A DNA stretch of 64,000 nucleotides from assembly GCF_007625075.1 (NCBI RefSeq), contig NZ_QMIE01000007.1, positions 338 through 64,337 on the forward strand, read 5' to 3'. This document shows, one piece after another, positions 54,291 through 63,719 of the stretch. Each line of letters opens with the position of its first letter. Within the stretch, counting starts at the first letter, position 1. The DNA comes from Oceanidesulfovibrio indonesiensis (GTDB lineage: Bacteria; Desulfobacterota; Desulfovibrionia; Desulfovibrionales; Desulfovibrionaceae). The position numbers and the translations under genes were made by a program. A model generated the notes under the pieces. That model saw only the letters and a program-made list of their open reading frames with translations. It made no database searches and had not been told where the DNA came from.

Positions 54291-54336
54291 ACAGGGATAA
54301 GGAGTACGGGGAATAAGCGTCACGAGGGAGCCCTGC

Positions 54337-55021
54337 TCAGCCTTCTATGAGATTACCATCGCGCAGGACACACTGCCTCGTGCACTGCTCGGCGACATCG
54401 GGATCGTGCGTTACAACCACCATTGCCGTCTGGCTATCCTTCACGAATTCGCGGAAGTAGCTCATTACCAGATCGCTGTGTTTCAGGTCAAGCTGACCCG
54501 TTGGCTCGTCTGCGAAGATGATCTGCGGCTGGTTGACCAGAGAACGAGCGATGGACACGCGCTGCTGCTCGCCGCCGGAAAGCATGTTCGCCGGGTGGTG
54601 GATGCGATGCGCGAGGTTCACTCGCTTCAGCGCTTCCTCGATCATCGGTTTGCGCTTGCGCCGGGGAATGCCTCCGTACATAAGCGGAAACTCGAGATTT
54701 TCGTATACGGTCGTATGCTCGAACAGGTTGCAGCTCTGGAAGACGAAGCCGGCGAACTTGCGTCGGAATTGCGCCTGCTGGCTGCGGGTCAGCTTGGAAA
54801 CCTCCTGGCCCAATGCAATGTAGCTGCCAGACGAAGCGGACAGCAACAGACCGAGGATAAAGAGAAAGGTGGATTTGCCCATGCCGGACGGCCCCATGAT
54901 AGAGACCATCTCTCCTGGATAGACATCGAGGTTCACACCTTTCAGTATTTCGATGCTTTCCGAGCCTGTCTCGTAGCTTTTTCGCAGGTCGCGAATTTTG
55001 ATCAATGGTTCCATGGACATC
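54337..55021 (-). CDS. ABC transporter ATP-binding protein (MacB/LolD type)
   Basis: About 227 residues with all core motifs: Walker A GPSGMGKS (43-50), signature LSGGEQQR and Walker B IIFADEPTG. Located 15 bases after the permease gene. MacB/LolD proteins power exporters in which the permease acts as a mechanotransmitter. A longer frame to 55227 runs over the permease gene and is not used. The family is clear. The substrate follows from the operon context. Confidence 0.92.
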
Positions 55022-55036
55022 GTATTCTGTTTGCTC

Positions 55037-56227
55037 CTACTCGTACCGGATGGCGGCCACGACGTCCATCCGCGAAGCTGAAAGCGACGGATAGAAGCCG
55101 GCGCCGATACCGAGCACGAGCGCGAAGGCGATGCTCGCTCCTGCATATGCGTAGAACAGATCCAACGGCGGAGAGGTGTTGAGGATGTTCGCAGCCACCT
55201 GCACGCCGCCATAGCCCAGCCCCACACCGAGGATGCCCGCGGTGAGACTGAGGCATATGGATTCCGACAGGAACTGGACCATGATGTCCCAGTCCTCCGC
55301 GCCCATCGCCTTTTTCAAGCCGATCTCACGTGTCCTGGATTTCACAGCGGTCATCATGCCGTTCCAGATGCCGAAGCCGCCCAGGCCCAACGTGGCGACG
55401 ATGGAGAAATACACGAACATCTCCACCCACCAGACAATCCGCTTGATATGCTTGAGCGGCTCCCAGGCCACTTCCACAGTAAGCGTGTCGGCCTTCTGTT
55501 GACTCTTGATGACCTCGGGCAGGGCCGCGGCAACAAGGGGCACGTCGTCCCAGGTGTTGCAGCGCACGTACAGACGCCGCGGCAGCAGGTTGAACATGCG
55601 CGCGCGCAGGGTGTCCAGCGGGACATACGCCCACCTGGCGCGGTCGATCTGGTTGCCGGGGTCCAGGGTTCCCACCACGTGGTAGAGAGCCATGTTGAGC
55701 ATGACCCGTTCGCCCACGACGTCGATGCGATCGAAAACCCTCTGCGCCGCCAGTTCTCCCAGCACCACAACGCGATGACGCTTCTCCTGGGCTTCTTTCC
55801 CGAAAAGTTCGCCCTGTGTGGCTGTGATGCCCATGACATCCCAGAAATTTTCGTCCACGCCGAACATGGGCAACTCCACTTCGCGGTTGCCCTGGGATGT
55901 CTTGCCCGCTGCCAGCGTCAGCAAGGTCGTGCCGTTGACCCCGGGAATCTGGCTCACCGCGTCCACCGTGCGGTCGTGAAACCATTCGGGTCGAGTCATC
56001 CGCGACGCGTCCGTGACGCCTTCTTCGAAAAACGCTTTGATGATCGTGGCGCCGCCCAGAAGATCCAGGTCCCTGTTCAGATTGGACTTAACCTCTTCGC
56101 CCATCGTCAGAATTATAATGAAACCGGCTGTCCCCAATGCGATGGACAAGAGAACGCCCAGGTAGCGCTTATGCTGCCGTACGACTTGACGGAAGCTGAT
56201 GCGGAGAAGATCGCTGGTCTGCAGCAT
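55037..56227 (-). CDS. MacB/FtsX-type ABC transporter permease
   Basis: A 396-residue permease with one N-terminal membrane helix (RYLGVLLSIALGTAGFIIIL), a large periplasmic domain (about residues 45-265) and three C-terminal helices. This is the FtsX/MacB layout, with the conserved KSRTREIGLKKAMGAEDWDI loop before the last two helices. With the ATPase, fusion protein and TolC-like channel it makes a tripartite exporter. Confidence 0.92.
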   Translation of the reverse strand: MLQTSDLLRISFRQVVRQHKRYLGVLLSIALGTAGFIIILTMGEEVKSNLNRDLDLLGGATIIKAFFEEGVTDASRMTRPEWFHDRTVDAVSQIPGVNGTTLLTLAAGKTSQGNREVELPMFGVDENFWDVMGITATQGELFGKEAQEKRHRVVVLGELAAQRVFDRIDVVGERVMLNMALYHVVGTLDPGNQIDRARWAYVPLDTLRARMFNLLPRRLYVRCNTWDDVPLVAAALPEVIKSQQKADTLTVEVAWEPLKHIKRIVWWVEMFVYFSIVATLGLGGFGIWNGMMTAVKSRTREIGLKKAMGAEDWDIMVQFLSESICLSLTAGILGVGLGYGGVQVAANILNTSPPLDLFYAYAGASIAFALVLGIGAGFYPSLSASRMDVVAAIRYE

Positions 56228-56294
56228 ATCGGGCGACTATTCCCTGAGTTCGGTTCGTGTTCAATCGTTGACCGAAAGGTTCCATTACAATGCG

Positions 56295-56320
56295 GGGAAG
56301 CCGCCCGAAGGCGCCTTCCC
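56295..56320 (-). other. Stem-loop between alpha-oxoamine synthase and exporter genes
   Basis: GGGAAG (56295-56300) pairs with CTTCCC (56315-56320), enclosing a C-C mismatch, CGCC/GGCG and a CGAA loop. It lies in the 143-base gap before the permease gene. Without a T-run it is more likely an RNA-processing or stabilising hairpin, which could set different levels for enzyme and exporter. Confidence 0.45.
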
Positions 56321-56370
56321 TTGCTGAAAATTCACGCTGCCGTCTGCGGACGGCTCAGCCGGGACACAAA

Positions 56371-57642
56371 TCAGAGCGCTGGCGGAGAAACGTCGCCGGG
56401 CTGGTCCGACGGGGCCACTGCACCTTGGGAGTCGGCGTCCTGGGTGCAGATGCCGTACTTGTGCGCGACCTCGCCCAGGACCTCGAGCACCCTGTCGATG
56501 TGCTTGTCTTCGTGCGTGCTCATGAATGCGGTGCGGATGAGCGCATGGTTCCACGGAACCGCCGGGTACACGGCCGGCAGCGCGAAGACGCCGCGCTCGA
56601 ACAACTCGCGCGAAATTTTCATGGCTTTGAGCTCGGAGCCGACGTGGATGGGGATGATGGGCGAATCATTCTCGCCTACGGAAAGGCCGATTTCCTTGAA
56701 GCCTCTGCGCGCCCTGCGGTTCACCTCCCACAGCCGCTCCACCCGCTCTGGCTCTTTTTCCAGGATGTCGATGCAGGTGATGACCGCCGCGGCGCTCGCC
56801 GCAGGCAATGCTGCGGAAAAAATGAGCGTCTTGGAGTCGTTCTTGAGGAACGCGAGAATATCTTCGTGGTCCGAGGCAATGAACCCGCCGATGGAGGCCA
56901 TGGCCTTGCTGAACGTGCCCATGATGAAATCGACCTTGTCAGTGACGCCGAAGTGATGCGCGGTGCCGCGTCCATGGCTGCCCATGACGCCCAGGCCGTG
57001 CGCATCGTCCAGGTAGACGATGAGCTCCGGGAAGGTCTCCTTGAGCTTGACCAGTTCATCGAGCACGGCGACGTCGCCTGACATGCTGAACACACCCTCG
57101 GTGATCAGAAAGGCGGACGCTTCCGGATGTTTTTCCGTGGCGCTCGCCAGCCGGCGCGCTGCCTCGGAAGCGTCGTTGTGCGCAAAGTAGGTGATCCGAG
57201 CGCGCGAGGCCTTGCACCCTTCCATGATGGAGGCGTGATTTTCCTTGTCGAAAAGGATCAGGTCGTCGGGCTGCATCAGGCTCTTGATAGACCCCAGGTT
57301 CGTGAGAAAGCCGGTGGTGTGCACGACGGCCTTCTTCTTGCCCACGAACGCCGCGAGCCTCTCTTCGAGTTCGTCATGAAGGGTCATGTTGCCGGAAAGA
57401 AACCGGGAGCCGCCGGGGCCGGTGCCCCAACGATCGATGGCGTCCTTGGCGCGTTCTACGACGCGCGGATCGTGCGTCAGACCGAGATAGTCGTTGGAGC
57501 CCGCCATGATGAGCTCTTTGCCTCCCACCTCCACGACAGGGCCGGCCGAACGGGCCACGGGTTGGAAGTAGGCGTACAGTCCGGTCTGTTGTACGCCCTC
57601 CACTTGCTTCATGTAGGGCGCTATGCGTTCTGCTATTTTCAT
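56371..57642 (-). CDS. PLP-dependent alpha-oxoamine synthase (AONS/serine palmitoyltransferase-like)
   Basis: A 423-residue enzyme of the family that joins an acyl-CoA and an amino acid with loss of CO2. Family hallmarks are NDYLGLTHDPRV, GTGPGGSRFLSGNMTLHDELEE, the cofactor Asp in DDAHGLGVMGSHGRG (Asp213) and the PLP lysine in MGTFSKAMASIGGF (Lys246). Biotin synthesis (BioF), 2-amino-3-ketobutyrate ligase, serine palmitoyltransferase and quorum-signal CqsA all look alike. The start LYAYFQPVARSAGP is seen in lipid-type members. The exporter genes follow immediately, so the product may be an exported lipid or signal. The substrate is not established. Confidence 0.8.
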   Translation of the reverse strand: MKIAERIAPYMKQVEGVQQTGLYAYFQPVARSAGPVVEVGGKELIMAGSNDYLGLTHDPRVVERAKDAIDRWGTGPGGSRFLSGNMTLHDELEERLAAFVGKKKAVVHTTGFLTNLGSIKSLMQPDDLILFDKENHASIMEGCKASRARITYFAHNDASEAARRLASATEKHPEASAFLITEGVFSMSGDVAVLDELVKLKETFPELIVYLDDAHGLGVMGSHGRGTAHHFGVTDKVDFIMGTFSKAMASIGGFIASDHEDILAFLKNDSKTLIFSAALPAASAAAVITCIDILEKEPERVERLWEVNRRARRGFKEIGLSVGENDSPIIPIHVGSELKAMKISRELFERGVFALPAVYPAVPWNHALIRTAFMSTHEDKHIDRVLEVLGEVAHKYGICTQDADSQGAVAPSDQPGDVSPPAL

Positions 57643-58403
57643 GCTGGCGATTTATGTCCTGGTGTGGGAGTTCATACTCGCGGTGCAGGCGCGGTTCCAA
57701 AATACGCAGAGCCTCGCTGGCAACGGTCAGGCTTTCCGAGATGGATCGAAGGCTCCAAGCGAAATACAACCTGTTTGACGAGGGATGTCATATCGATCGA
57801 AGTGGTATTTCGAATGAATGATTCGCGTGCGGGAGACTGCACCCCGCCACCGACATCCTTTGTCGGGGCAGCGCGTGAAAAAACGCTACCTGCTCGAATA
57901 CGTCGCGAACGAATGTGGGTTTCTACACGCCCCTTCTTTGCCTTGTCAACAACACGTACGCGATCGGACACCGCTTCGTCCTGCCTGCAGCCCTTTATTC
58001 TTCGTATTGCCTGAAACATCAAGCTGTTCACTTTGTGCTCCCGCGACATCCGCCATGCGGCCGCCGCTCCCCTTGGGAGCAGGGTCATCCTTATGCCTGA
58101 GAAGCGAAAATATTACTGAGACCACAACATGTTAAATACTCTGCTCTGAGTAATACAGGACTTATCCCATTCCAGTAACAACCGCTCCAAGCTGTTCCCG
58201 CAAGAAAACTCTCCGCCCTGGATTGCCGGCCTGTCAGGTATCCGAGCAGTTTGCCGGAAAGGCTTCACGGCATGGTCGTATACGGCACTTGCGCACAAAG
58301 CCCCTCTGTCTGTAAGAAACACCTTCGACGACACTTGCCCCAATCCCTCGGGTAGGGTACTGCGCTCTTTCCCGTTTCGGGCACCTCCAACGTCAGGCTT
58401 TTC
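57643..58403. other. Intergenic region of about 760 bp between divergent units
   Basis: No gene is supported. Several short frames exist but none has a domain or ribosome site. It contains a perfect stem-loop, CCGACA (57850-57855) and TGTCGG (57861-57866) around TCCTT, in the probable leader of the alpha-oxoamine synthase gene. The part next to the flippase is AT-richer with no clear promoter. Confidence 0.6.
57920..57949 (-). promoter_or_regulatory. Predicted sigma-70 promoter of the alpha-oxoamine synthase/exporter operon
   Basis: On the minus strand a perfect TTGACA (57944-57949) is followed after 18 bases by TAGAAA (57920-57925, four of six matches). The leader to the ATG at 57642 would be about 270 bases. 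Confidence 0.45.
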
Positions 58404-59837
58404 ATGACAGATAATCAATCTTCCGCCGGCACATCCCACCGGATATTCCGCAAGTTCGCCTACCTCTTCAGCGCGCACTGGATACGGGAGGTCCTGCAGG
58501 CCGTATTCCTCATATATCTGGCAAGGCACTACTCGGAAACGTACGGGCAGTTCATGCTCGCCATTTCTATAGGGCAGATCATGCTCTTCGTGGCCGAGTT
58601 CGGTCTCAACCAGCATCTCGCCACATTGCTGGCCCGGAAGGCGGACTATCCTTCCACCATCCTCATGCAGGTCACGCTGGTGAAGAGCGTGCTGCTCGGC
58701 CTTTCCTGGCTGGGCATGCTCCTCTTCATCTTCTGGCAGGGCTATACCCCCGAACTGAAGATGCTGGTCATCATAATATCCACCGGCGTCGGCCTGGAGG
58801 CGCTGGCCAGTTCCTTTTACGTAGCGTGCCAGGTGCTCGACCGCCAGGACGTGGAAGGCAGATGGCGAGCCGTCGCCGCATTCCTTGGATTCGGTTACGG
58901 CATCGCCGCATTGTTCGGCGGACTGGGAGCCGTTTTCGTCGCGTTCTTCAAGCTGCTGGAGACGCTCATCGCCATTTTCGGCGCCGGCATGTCCATCCTG
59001 CGCCGCGCAAGAGCGCGCATCAAACCCGAGCATCTGCGCCTCATCTGGAAAACCTGGCGCGGCGGACTGGTTTACACTCTCATGGCCATCGCCGCCATTT
59101 TCTACAACAAGACAAACCTTTTTTTCCTTCAGAAATACGGCGGCGCCGTCGGCGTAGCTCAGTACAGCGTCACCTGGCAGATCATCGACGGCGTCTCCAT
59201 CATGGTCTCGGGCATGCTGCTGCGGCGGGTTCTCTTTCCCCTGTTCGTCAAGCTCTGGGTCTCGAACCGCGAGGAGTACTTCGCCCTGGCGCGCAACACC
59301 TCGCGCTGGCTCATCGCCACATCCCTGCCGGTCATGTTCATCCTCGCCGCGGAAAGCGACCGCATCATTCCGCTCATTTTCGGGGACGGCTACGCCGACG
59401 CTGTGTGGATGCAGCGCTATCTGGTGGGATGCATCCTCTTCGCCTTCATCCATAACCTCGCGCACTATCTCATGATCAGCATTCAGCGCGAACGGCTCCT
59501 GCTGATCTTCTACGTGCTCGGGCTTATCTTCAACCTGATCTGCTGCGCCGTGCTCATTCCCAGGTATCCGCTTCTGGGAACCGCTCTCTCCATTGTTCTC
59601 ACCAAGGCTTTTGTGGCGCTGATGACCGTAAGCTTCTGCCAGATCCGCCTGCGGATGATCCCGCTCAGCGGGCTCTTCCATATTTTCCTGGCCACTGCGG
59701 CGGGCGTTCTGCTCTATGTGGTCGGCATCAAATACCTGTTCCGTGAGGCAGGCGAACTGCTGGCGCTGGCGCCGATGATCTTCCTCGCCTGGAAATGGCG
59801 CCGCTCGCTGACACAAAAAGCCGAGCAGGTAATCTAG
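58404..59837 (+). CDS. Polysaccharide flippase (Wzx/MVF-like)
   Basis: A 477-residue membrane protein with about 12-14 hydrophobic helices, starting IFRKFAYLFSAHWIREVLQAV. Features such as YGQFMLAISIGQIMLFVAEFGLNQ and LIPRYPLLGTALSIVLTKAFVAL match Wzx and related flippases that move lipid-linked oligosaccharides across the inner membrane. The only upstream ribosome-site match is weak. Nearby glycosyltransferases support a glycan role. The exact lipid-linked substrate is not determined. Confidence 0.88.
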   Translation: MTDNQSSAGTSHRIFRKFAYLFSAHWIREVLQAVFLIYLARHYSETYGQFMLAISIGQIMLFVAEFGLNQHLATLLARKADYPSTILMQVTLVKSVLLGLSWLGMLLFIFWQGYTPELKMLVIIISTGVGLEALASSFYVACQVLDRQDVEGRWRAVAAFLGFGYGIAALFGGLGAVFVAFFKLLETLIAIFGAGMSILRRARARIKPEHLRLIWKTWRGGLVYTLMAIAAIFYNKTNLFFLQKYGGAVGVAQYSVTWQIIDGVSIMVSGMLLRRVLFPLFVKLWVSNREEYFALARNTSRWLIATSLPVMFILAAESDRIIPLIFGDGYADAVWMQRYLVGCILFAFIHNLAHYLMISIQRERLLLIFYVLGLIFNLICCAVLIPRYPLLGTALSIVLTKAFVALMTVSFCQIRLRMIPLSGLFHIFLATAAGVLLYVVGIKYLFREAGELLALAPMIFLAWKWRRSLTQKAEQVI

Positions 59838-59917
59838 GCAGTTCGAAGAACGCTCCGAAATTGCGCACGTGTTCCAGATTGCCGGCTCGACCTGGAAACC
59901 CGGCATCGCCGGATGGG

Positions 59918-60973
59918 CTATGCGCGGGGCATGAGGGATTCGAGCCGCGAGGCTATGGCCTCGTTGCCGAAGAATTGATGGGATGCGATGGTGCCGCGCA
60001 TGGCTTCGAGCTTGTCCTCGAACGGTCCGATCATCGCCGCGCCTTCTTCCATGCGCTCGGAGAACATGCCGATGCCCATGCGCTCCAGATAAAACGCGTT
60101 CACATGCTGTTCGTAAAAGAACCCGGTGGGGAATGCGAGCACAGGTTTGCCCAGAAACAGCGACTCGCTGATGAGGTTGTGCCCTCCGTTGGAGATGGCG
60201 TAGGCCGCTGTACGCAGATCTTCAAGAAACCCTGCCTGCGACGGCGCCTTGAACACGATGTTTCCGCGCGCCGGACGTTCGCCGAATCCATATACGCACA
60301 GTGGCCGGTCCACGGCCTCCAGCACGCGCTCGAGCTTTTCCAGCGAGCCGCCGCGCACGTAGACCACCACGTGATCGCCCCGCTCCGGTGAAGCCAGCTC
60401 CCGCACCGGTTTGCGCAGGATGGGCGGAAAAAGTTCCGTGGTTTGCGGGTCCTTGGGGTCCGGCCGGTAGAAGGATGAGACGAGGTAGCGGTCGGAAGCG
60501 CTGTACAGGGTTTGGACGACCACGTCCGAACTGATGCGGTTGAGCAGCTGACCTTCGGGCGCCTCGCACCGGCTGTGCGTCATCACATGCTGGTGGTCCA
60601 CGCTCACGGAAGGGATGCCCAGACGTTTCGCGGCTCTCGGGACGAAATACTCATAATCGGTGATCGCGATGTCCGCCTTGAAGTCTTCCATCAGCTTCAT
60701 GAGCCGGCGGATGTGCTCGCCGCGGCGGATCAGAATGGACGCGGCGTTGCTGAACGTAGCCCAAGGCGCCACCTGGCCGTCCCTCACCACGGTTTCCAGC
60801 ATGGGATAAGGCTCATAACGGAATCCCATGTCGGCGAAATCCCGCACTGTGCCGCCGCCCACGAAGCAGAACTCATGGTCGGGATTGCGTTCGAGCAAAG
60901 TCTGCGTCACGGCCAGGGACCGGCTCACGTGCCCTCGCGCATCGCCCATGACGCCGTAGACTATTCGCGCCAT
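59918..60973 (-). CDS. MurG-like glycosyltransferase (GT28-related)
   Basis: A 351-residue GT-B-fold enzyme. It begins MARIVYGVMGDARGHVSRSLAV, where the HVSRSLAV turn corresponds to the GGHVxPALAV loop of MurG-like enzymes, and contains the nucleotide-sugar site AISNGGHNLISESLFLGKPVLAFP. Overlaps the preceding gene by 13 bases, so translation is coupled. It is one of two glycosyltransferases that follow a radical SAM gene on the same strand. Confidence 0.85.
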   Translation of the reverse strand: MARIVYGVMGDARGHVSRSLAVTQTLLERNPDHEFCFVGGGTVRDFADMGFRYEPYPMLETVVRDGQVAPWATFSNAASILIRRGEHIRRLMKLMEDFKADIAITDYEYFVPRAAKRLGIPSVSVDHQHVMTHSRCEAPEGQLLNRISSDVVVQTLYSASDRYLVSSFYRPDPKDPQTTELFPPILRKPVRELASPERGDHVVVYVRGGSLEKLERVLEAVDRPLCVYGFGERPARGNIVFKAPSQAGFLEDLRTAAYAISNGGHNLISESLFLGKPVLAFPTGFFYEQHVNAFYLERMGIGMFSERMEEGAAMIGPFEDKLEAMRGTIASHQFFGNEAIASRLESLMPRA

Positions 60974-62148
60974 GTGCTGCCTCCGCTGAGGTCCGAATTT
61001 TCGGCGAGCGCATGCTGGTAGACCAGGGATTCCACCAGCGTGGAAAAGCGCTCCACCATGGCGCGCCAGGAGAAGGCATGCTCGGCCCGCGCCCTGCCCT
61101 GCTCGCCCATGGAACGCCGCAGTTCCGTCTCGGCGAGCAAGCGGCCAATGGCCTCGGCCATGGCTTCAGGATCGCGCACAGGCGTCAGCAGCCCGGTCAC
61201 GCCCTCGGCAACCATCTCCGGCAGGCCGCCCACGCGGGTGGCGACGACGGGCAGTCCGCAGGCCATGGCTTCCAGCACCACATTGGGCATGGCCTCGCGG
61301 ATGGAGGGGAGCACCAGCATGCTCGCACGGGCGTAAATGTCACGCAGGTCGAGCTGTCCCGGCATGAATCGGATGCGCTCGCGCGGCACGCCGGCCGCGT
61401 CAAGCAGCTTCTTCGCACGCTTGCGCAGGCTGGATTCCAGCGGGCCGTCGCCCACCAGCCACAGGGTGGCGTCCGGGTGTTCCGGTGCGATGCGGGCAAA
61501 AGCGCGCAGCAGGCTCGCCTGGTCTTTGTCTTCCACGAGACGCGCCACGCAGAGCACCACCGGACCTTCCCCGGCCTCCATGCGCTCGCGCTCGCCAACA
61601 GCCGGTGGAGTAAAGAACTTCACGTCCACCCCGTTGTGGATCACGCTGATGTGGCGATCGGGCACCCCGGAATCGGCAACGAGCCGTCGCTTGAGCTGAT
61701 GCGTATTGGTGACATGATGATGCGCCAGCCGCCAGAGAAATTTCTCGTGCTGGCGTTTGGGAGCCCCTCCGCCACGGCAGCTGCCCAGAATCATTGGCGC
61801 GCCGGCAAGCCTGCCGAGAATGCGGCCCCAGATGTTGGGGACGGCAGTGAGCGTGACGAGGCAGTCCGGCGGAGCATCCCGCAGGCGGGAATACAATCTG
61901 TAAAGGCTCTTGGGCGAAACGCGGCCGGACTCCCCCAGACGCACCAGGGGAAGCCCGTACTCCCGGGTCACCGGAACGAAGTCCTCGCCCTTCTTGAGCA
62001 CCCACAGCTCGGGCGCGAAGCGCTCCCGATCCAGACGCCGGGCAAGCTCGATGGTCTGGCGCTGCGTGCCGCCGAAATCGAGATCCTGGAGCAACAGGGC
62101 GAGGGAGAGCGGTCCGCCCTCCGGCGCCCCACTCCTGTGAACAACCAT
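60961..62148 (-). CDS. Glycosyltransferase family 4
   Basis: A 395-residue GT-B enzyme. The N-terminal domain begins LALLLQDLDFGGTQRQTIELARRL. The donor-binding domain has VIHNGVDVKFF, VVLCVARLVEDKDQASLLRAFA, and the retaining-GT motif PSIREAMPNVVLEAMACGLPVVATRVGGLPE. The start at 62148 has GAGGGCG. It is coupled to the GT28-like gene and 13 bases from the radical SAM gene. It builds a surface glycan, but the linkage is unknown. Confidence 0.92.
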   Translation of the reverse strand: MVVHRSGAPEGGPLSLALLLQDLDFGGTQRQTIELARRLDRERFAPELWVLKKGEDFVPVTREYGLPLVRLGESGRVSPKSLYRLYSRLRDAPPDCLVTLTAVPNIWGRILGRLAGAPMILGSCRGGGAPKRQHEKFLWRLAHHHVTNTHQLKRRLVADSGVPDRHISVIHNGVDVKFFTPPAVGERERMEAGEGPVVLCVARLVEDKDQASLLRAFARIAPEHPDATLWLVGDGPLESSLRKRAKKLLDAAGVPRERIRFMPGQLDLRDIYARASMLVLPSIREAMPNVVLEAMACGLPVVATRVGGLPEMVAEGVTGLLTPVRDPEAMAEAIGRLLAETELRRSMGEQGRARAEHAFSWRAMVERFSTLVESLVYQHALAENSDLSGGSTWRE

Positions 62149-62161
62149 GGAATCAGCGCCC

Positions 62162-63373
62162 TCAGTACCCCATCAAACCGCAACAGCGGCTGCACACCGG
62201 CATCAGCCCGTCCTGGGAGATGGACTTGCGGAACTGCCTGAAGCGATCCGAGTTCCAGATTTCCGTGATGGTCTGTTCCTTGATGTTGCCTACGACGTAG
62301 TCGTGGTAGTCGCGGCACGGCGAGATATCGCCGTTGGAATCGATCTCCACCACCTGGAAGATGGAAATGCACTCATCGTAGCCAAAGCGCTCGGAATGGT
62401 CGGTGTAGTATTTCTCGATGTCTTCTTCGCCGTCGAGGTTGGGGATGAAGATGACCGGCGGGTTGTTGAAGCCCTTGGAGCGCTCGCGCAACTCGGTGAA
62501 CTGCTCGGCGAGGGCTTTGTAGTCCTGCGGGGTCCAGCCGCCGATCCAGCCGCGGTGCAACTCCGGCTCGAAGCCGAAACGGCGCTCGAAATCTTTGGTG
62601 TGCAGATCGGCGCGCTCTTCCGTGATCCACCATGCCGGGTAGAACACGCAGAGGTCGACCTTGTCCTTGAATGCCTCGTAGATGTCCACGAGATGCGCGG
62701 CGTTGTCGCGGGAAACCGTGGTCAGGGAGGCGATGAGCGGCAGGGGCGACTTGGCGCGGGCGCGGGCAGCATGCAGGGCGTCGATCCCGTCGTTGATGGA
62801 CTGGAAGCTGTTGATGCCCGAGGCGCGGCGGATGGAGTTGTGCAACTCCTCGTTATGGCCGTCCACGGATATCTGGCACAGGTACATGGAGGAATCGACG
62901 ATGCGGTCCGCGTACTGCGCCAGGCGCGTGCCGTTGGTGGCGATGGACGTGGGCATCTTCAACTCTTTGGCTGTCTCCAGCAGGTCGAGCCAGCCTTCGT
63001 ACATGGTGGGCTCGCCGCCCCAGAGATACAGGATGGGCCGGTGGCCGTGCTCGGCAAGATCGTGCAACAGAGCCTGATAGCGCTCCACCGGGACCTCGCA
63101 CTTCTTGAGCTCCTTGAGGTTCTTGCCGTGGAGAAAGCCGTGCTCGCCCCACTGGCCGCACATGATGCAGCGCAGGTTGCACAGGTCCGTGATGCGGATG
63201 CTGACCTGGCGGATCTTGTTCGCCTCGCCTTCCCCGCCTTTTGGGCCCAACTGATTGAAGAACGTCTTTTCCAGCTGCAGGCTGGCGAGCTTGGAGTAAA
63301 TCCAGGGGTACTTGTACAGGCGGGATGCGAGTCTCAGTATGGAGCCGCAACCGATAGTGCTGCGTTTGGACAT
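62162..63373 (-). CDS. SPASM-domain radical SAM protein
   Basis: About 403 residues. The radical SAM cluster motif is CNLRCIMC (Cys65, Cys69, Cys72). The barrel includes YLWGGEPTMYEGWLDLLE and SIATNGTRL. The C terminus has SPASM-type cysteines (ISPCRDYHDY and VCSRCCG). Such proteins modify peptides or take part in sugar or lipid chemistry. It precedes two glycosyltransferase genes, so a role in a modified glycan or its carrier is likely, but the substrate is unknown. The start at 63373 is chosen over a longer frame to 63586. Confidence 0.85.
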   Translation of the reverse strand: MSKRSTIGCGSILRLASRLYKYPWIYSKLASLQLEKTFFNQLGPKGGEGEANKIRQVSIRITDLCNLRCIMCGQWGEHGFLHGKNLKELKKCEVPVERYQALLHDLAEHGHRPILYLWGGEPTMYEGWLDLLETAKELKMPTSIATNGTRLAQYADRIVDSSMYLCQISVDGHNEELHNSIRRASGINSFQSINDGIDALHAARARAKSPLPLIASLTTVSRDNAAHLVDIYEAFKDKVDLCVFYPAWWITEERADLHTKDFERRFGFEPELHRGWIGGWTPQDYKALAEQFTELRERSKGFNNPPVIFIPNLDGEEDIEKYYTDHSERFGYDECISIFQVVEIDSNGDISPCRDYHDYVVGNIKEQTITEIWNSDRFRQFRKSISQDGLMPVCSRCCGLMGY

Positions 63374-63719
63374 AGGTGTACTGGTATCCTTTCGGAGATT
63401 GGTGGCGCTCGGCCGCGCTTCTGCGCACGGGATGCCCGGCCAGGGCTCGGGGAACGCGGGGGAGCGCCCGTGGTTCCACAGTGTTGCTCGAAAAACGGAA
63501 CGCCGCCGTGAAACTACCATGAACGACCGCAGTGGAGTATACGGCAATCCGGCGGCGAGGGTCATGTACCGCGACCCGCCACGCACGTCAATTCATGTTC
63601 GCTTTCCGGCACACAACGACGGCTCCTTCGCGTTCCGCAGCTGTTTGGCACTTGTCGAGCCCCGCATTCATGCGTTAACGTCCCGAATTCCGCACCTGAT
63701 TCACCCACATCGAACCACC
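63374..63719. other. Intergenic region of about 345 bp
   Basis: Sits between divergent genes. I find no gene or clear promoter. An open frame in register with the alcohol dehydrogenase gene runs back to an ATG at 63519, but the added residues lack any dehydrogenase sequence. Confidence 0.5.

Noticed and set aside
57818-58135. 105-residue gene in the region before the flippase
   Set aside because: Its composition is Pro/Ser/Cys-rich and no family is apparent, so there is no reason to prefer it over chance.
58113-59906. 597-residue open frame opposite the flippase
   Set aside because: It mirrors the flippase coding strand, has a skewed Glu/His/Asp composition and no family resemblance.
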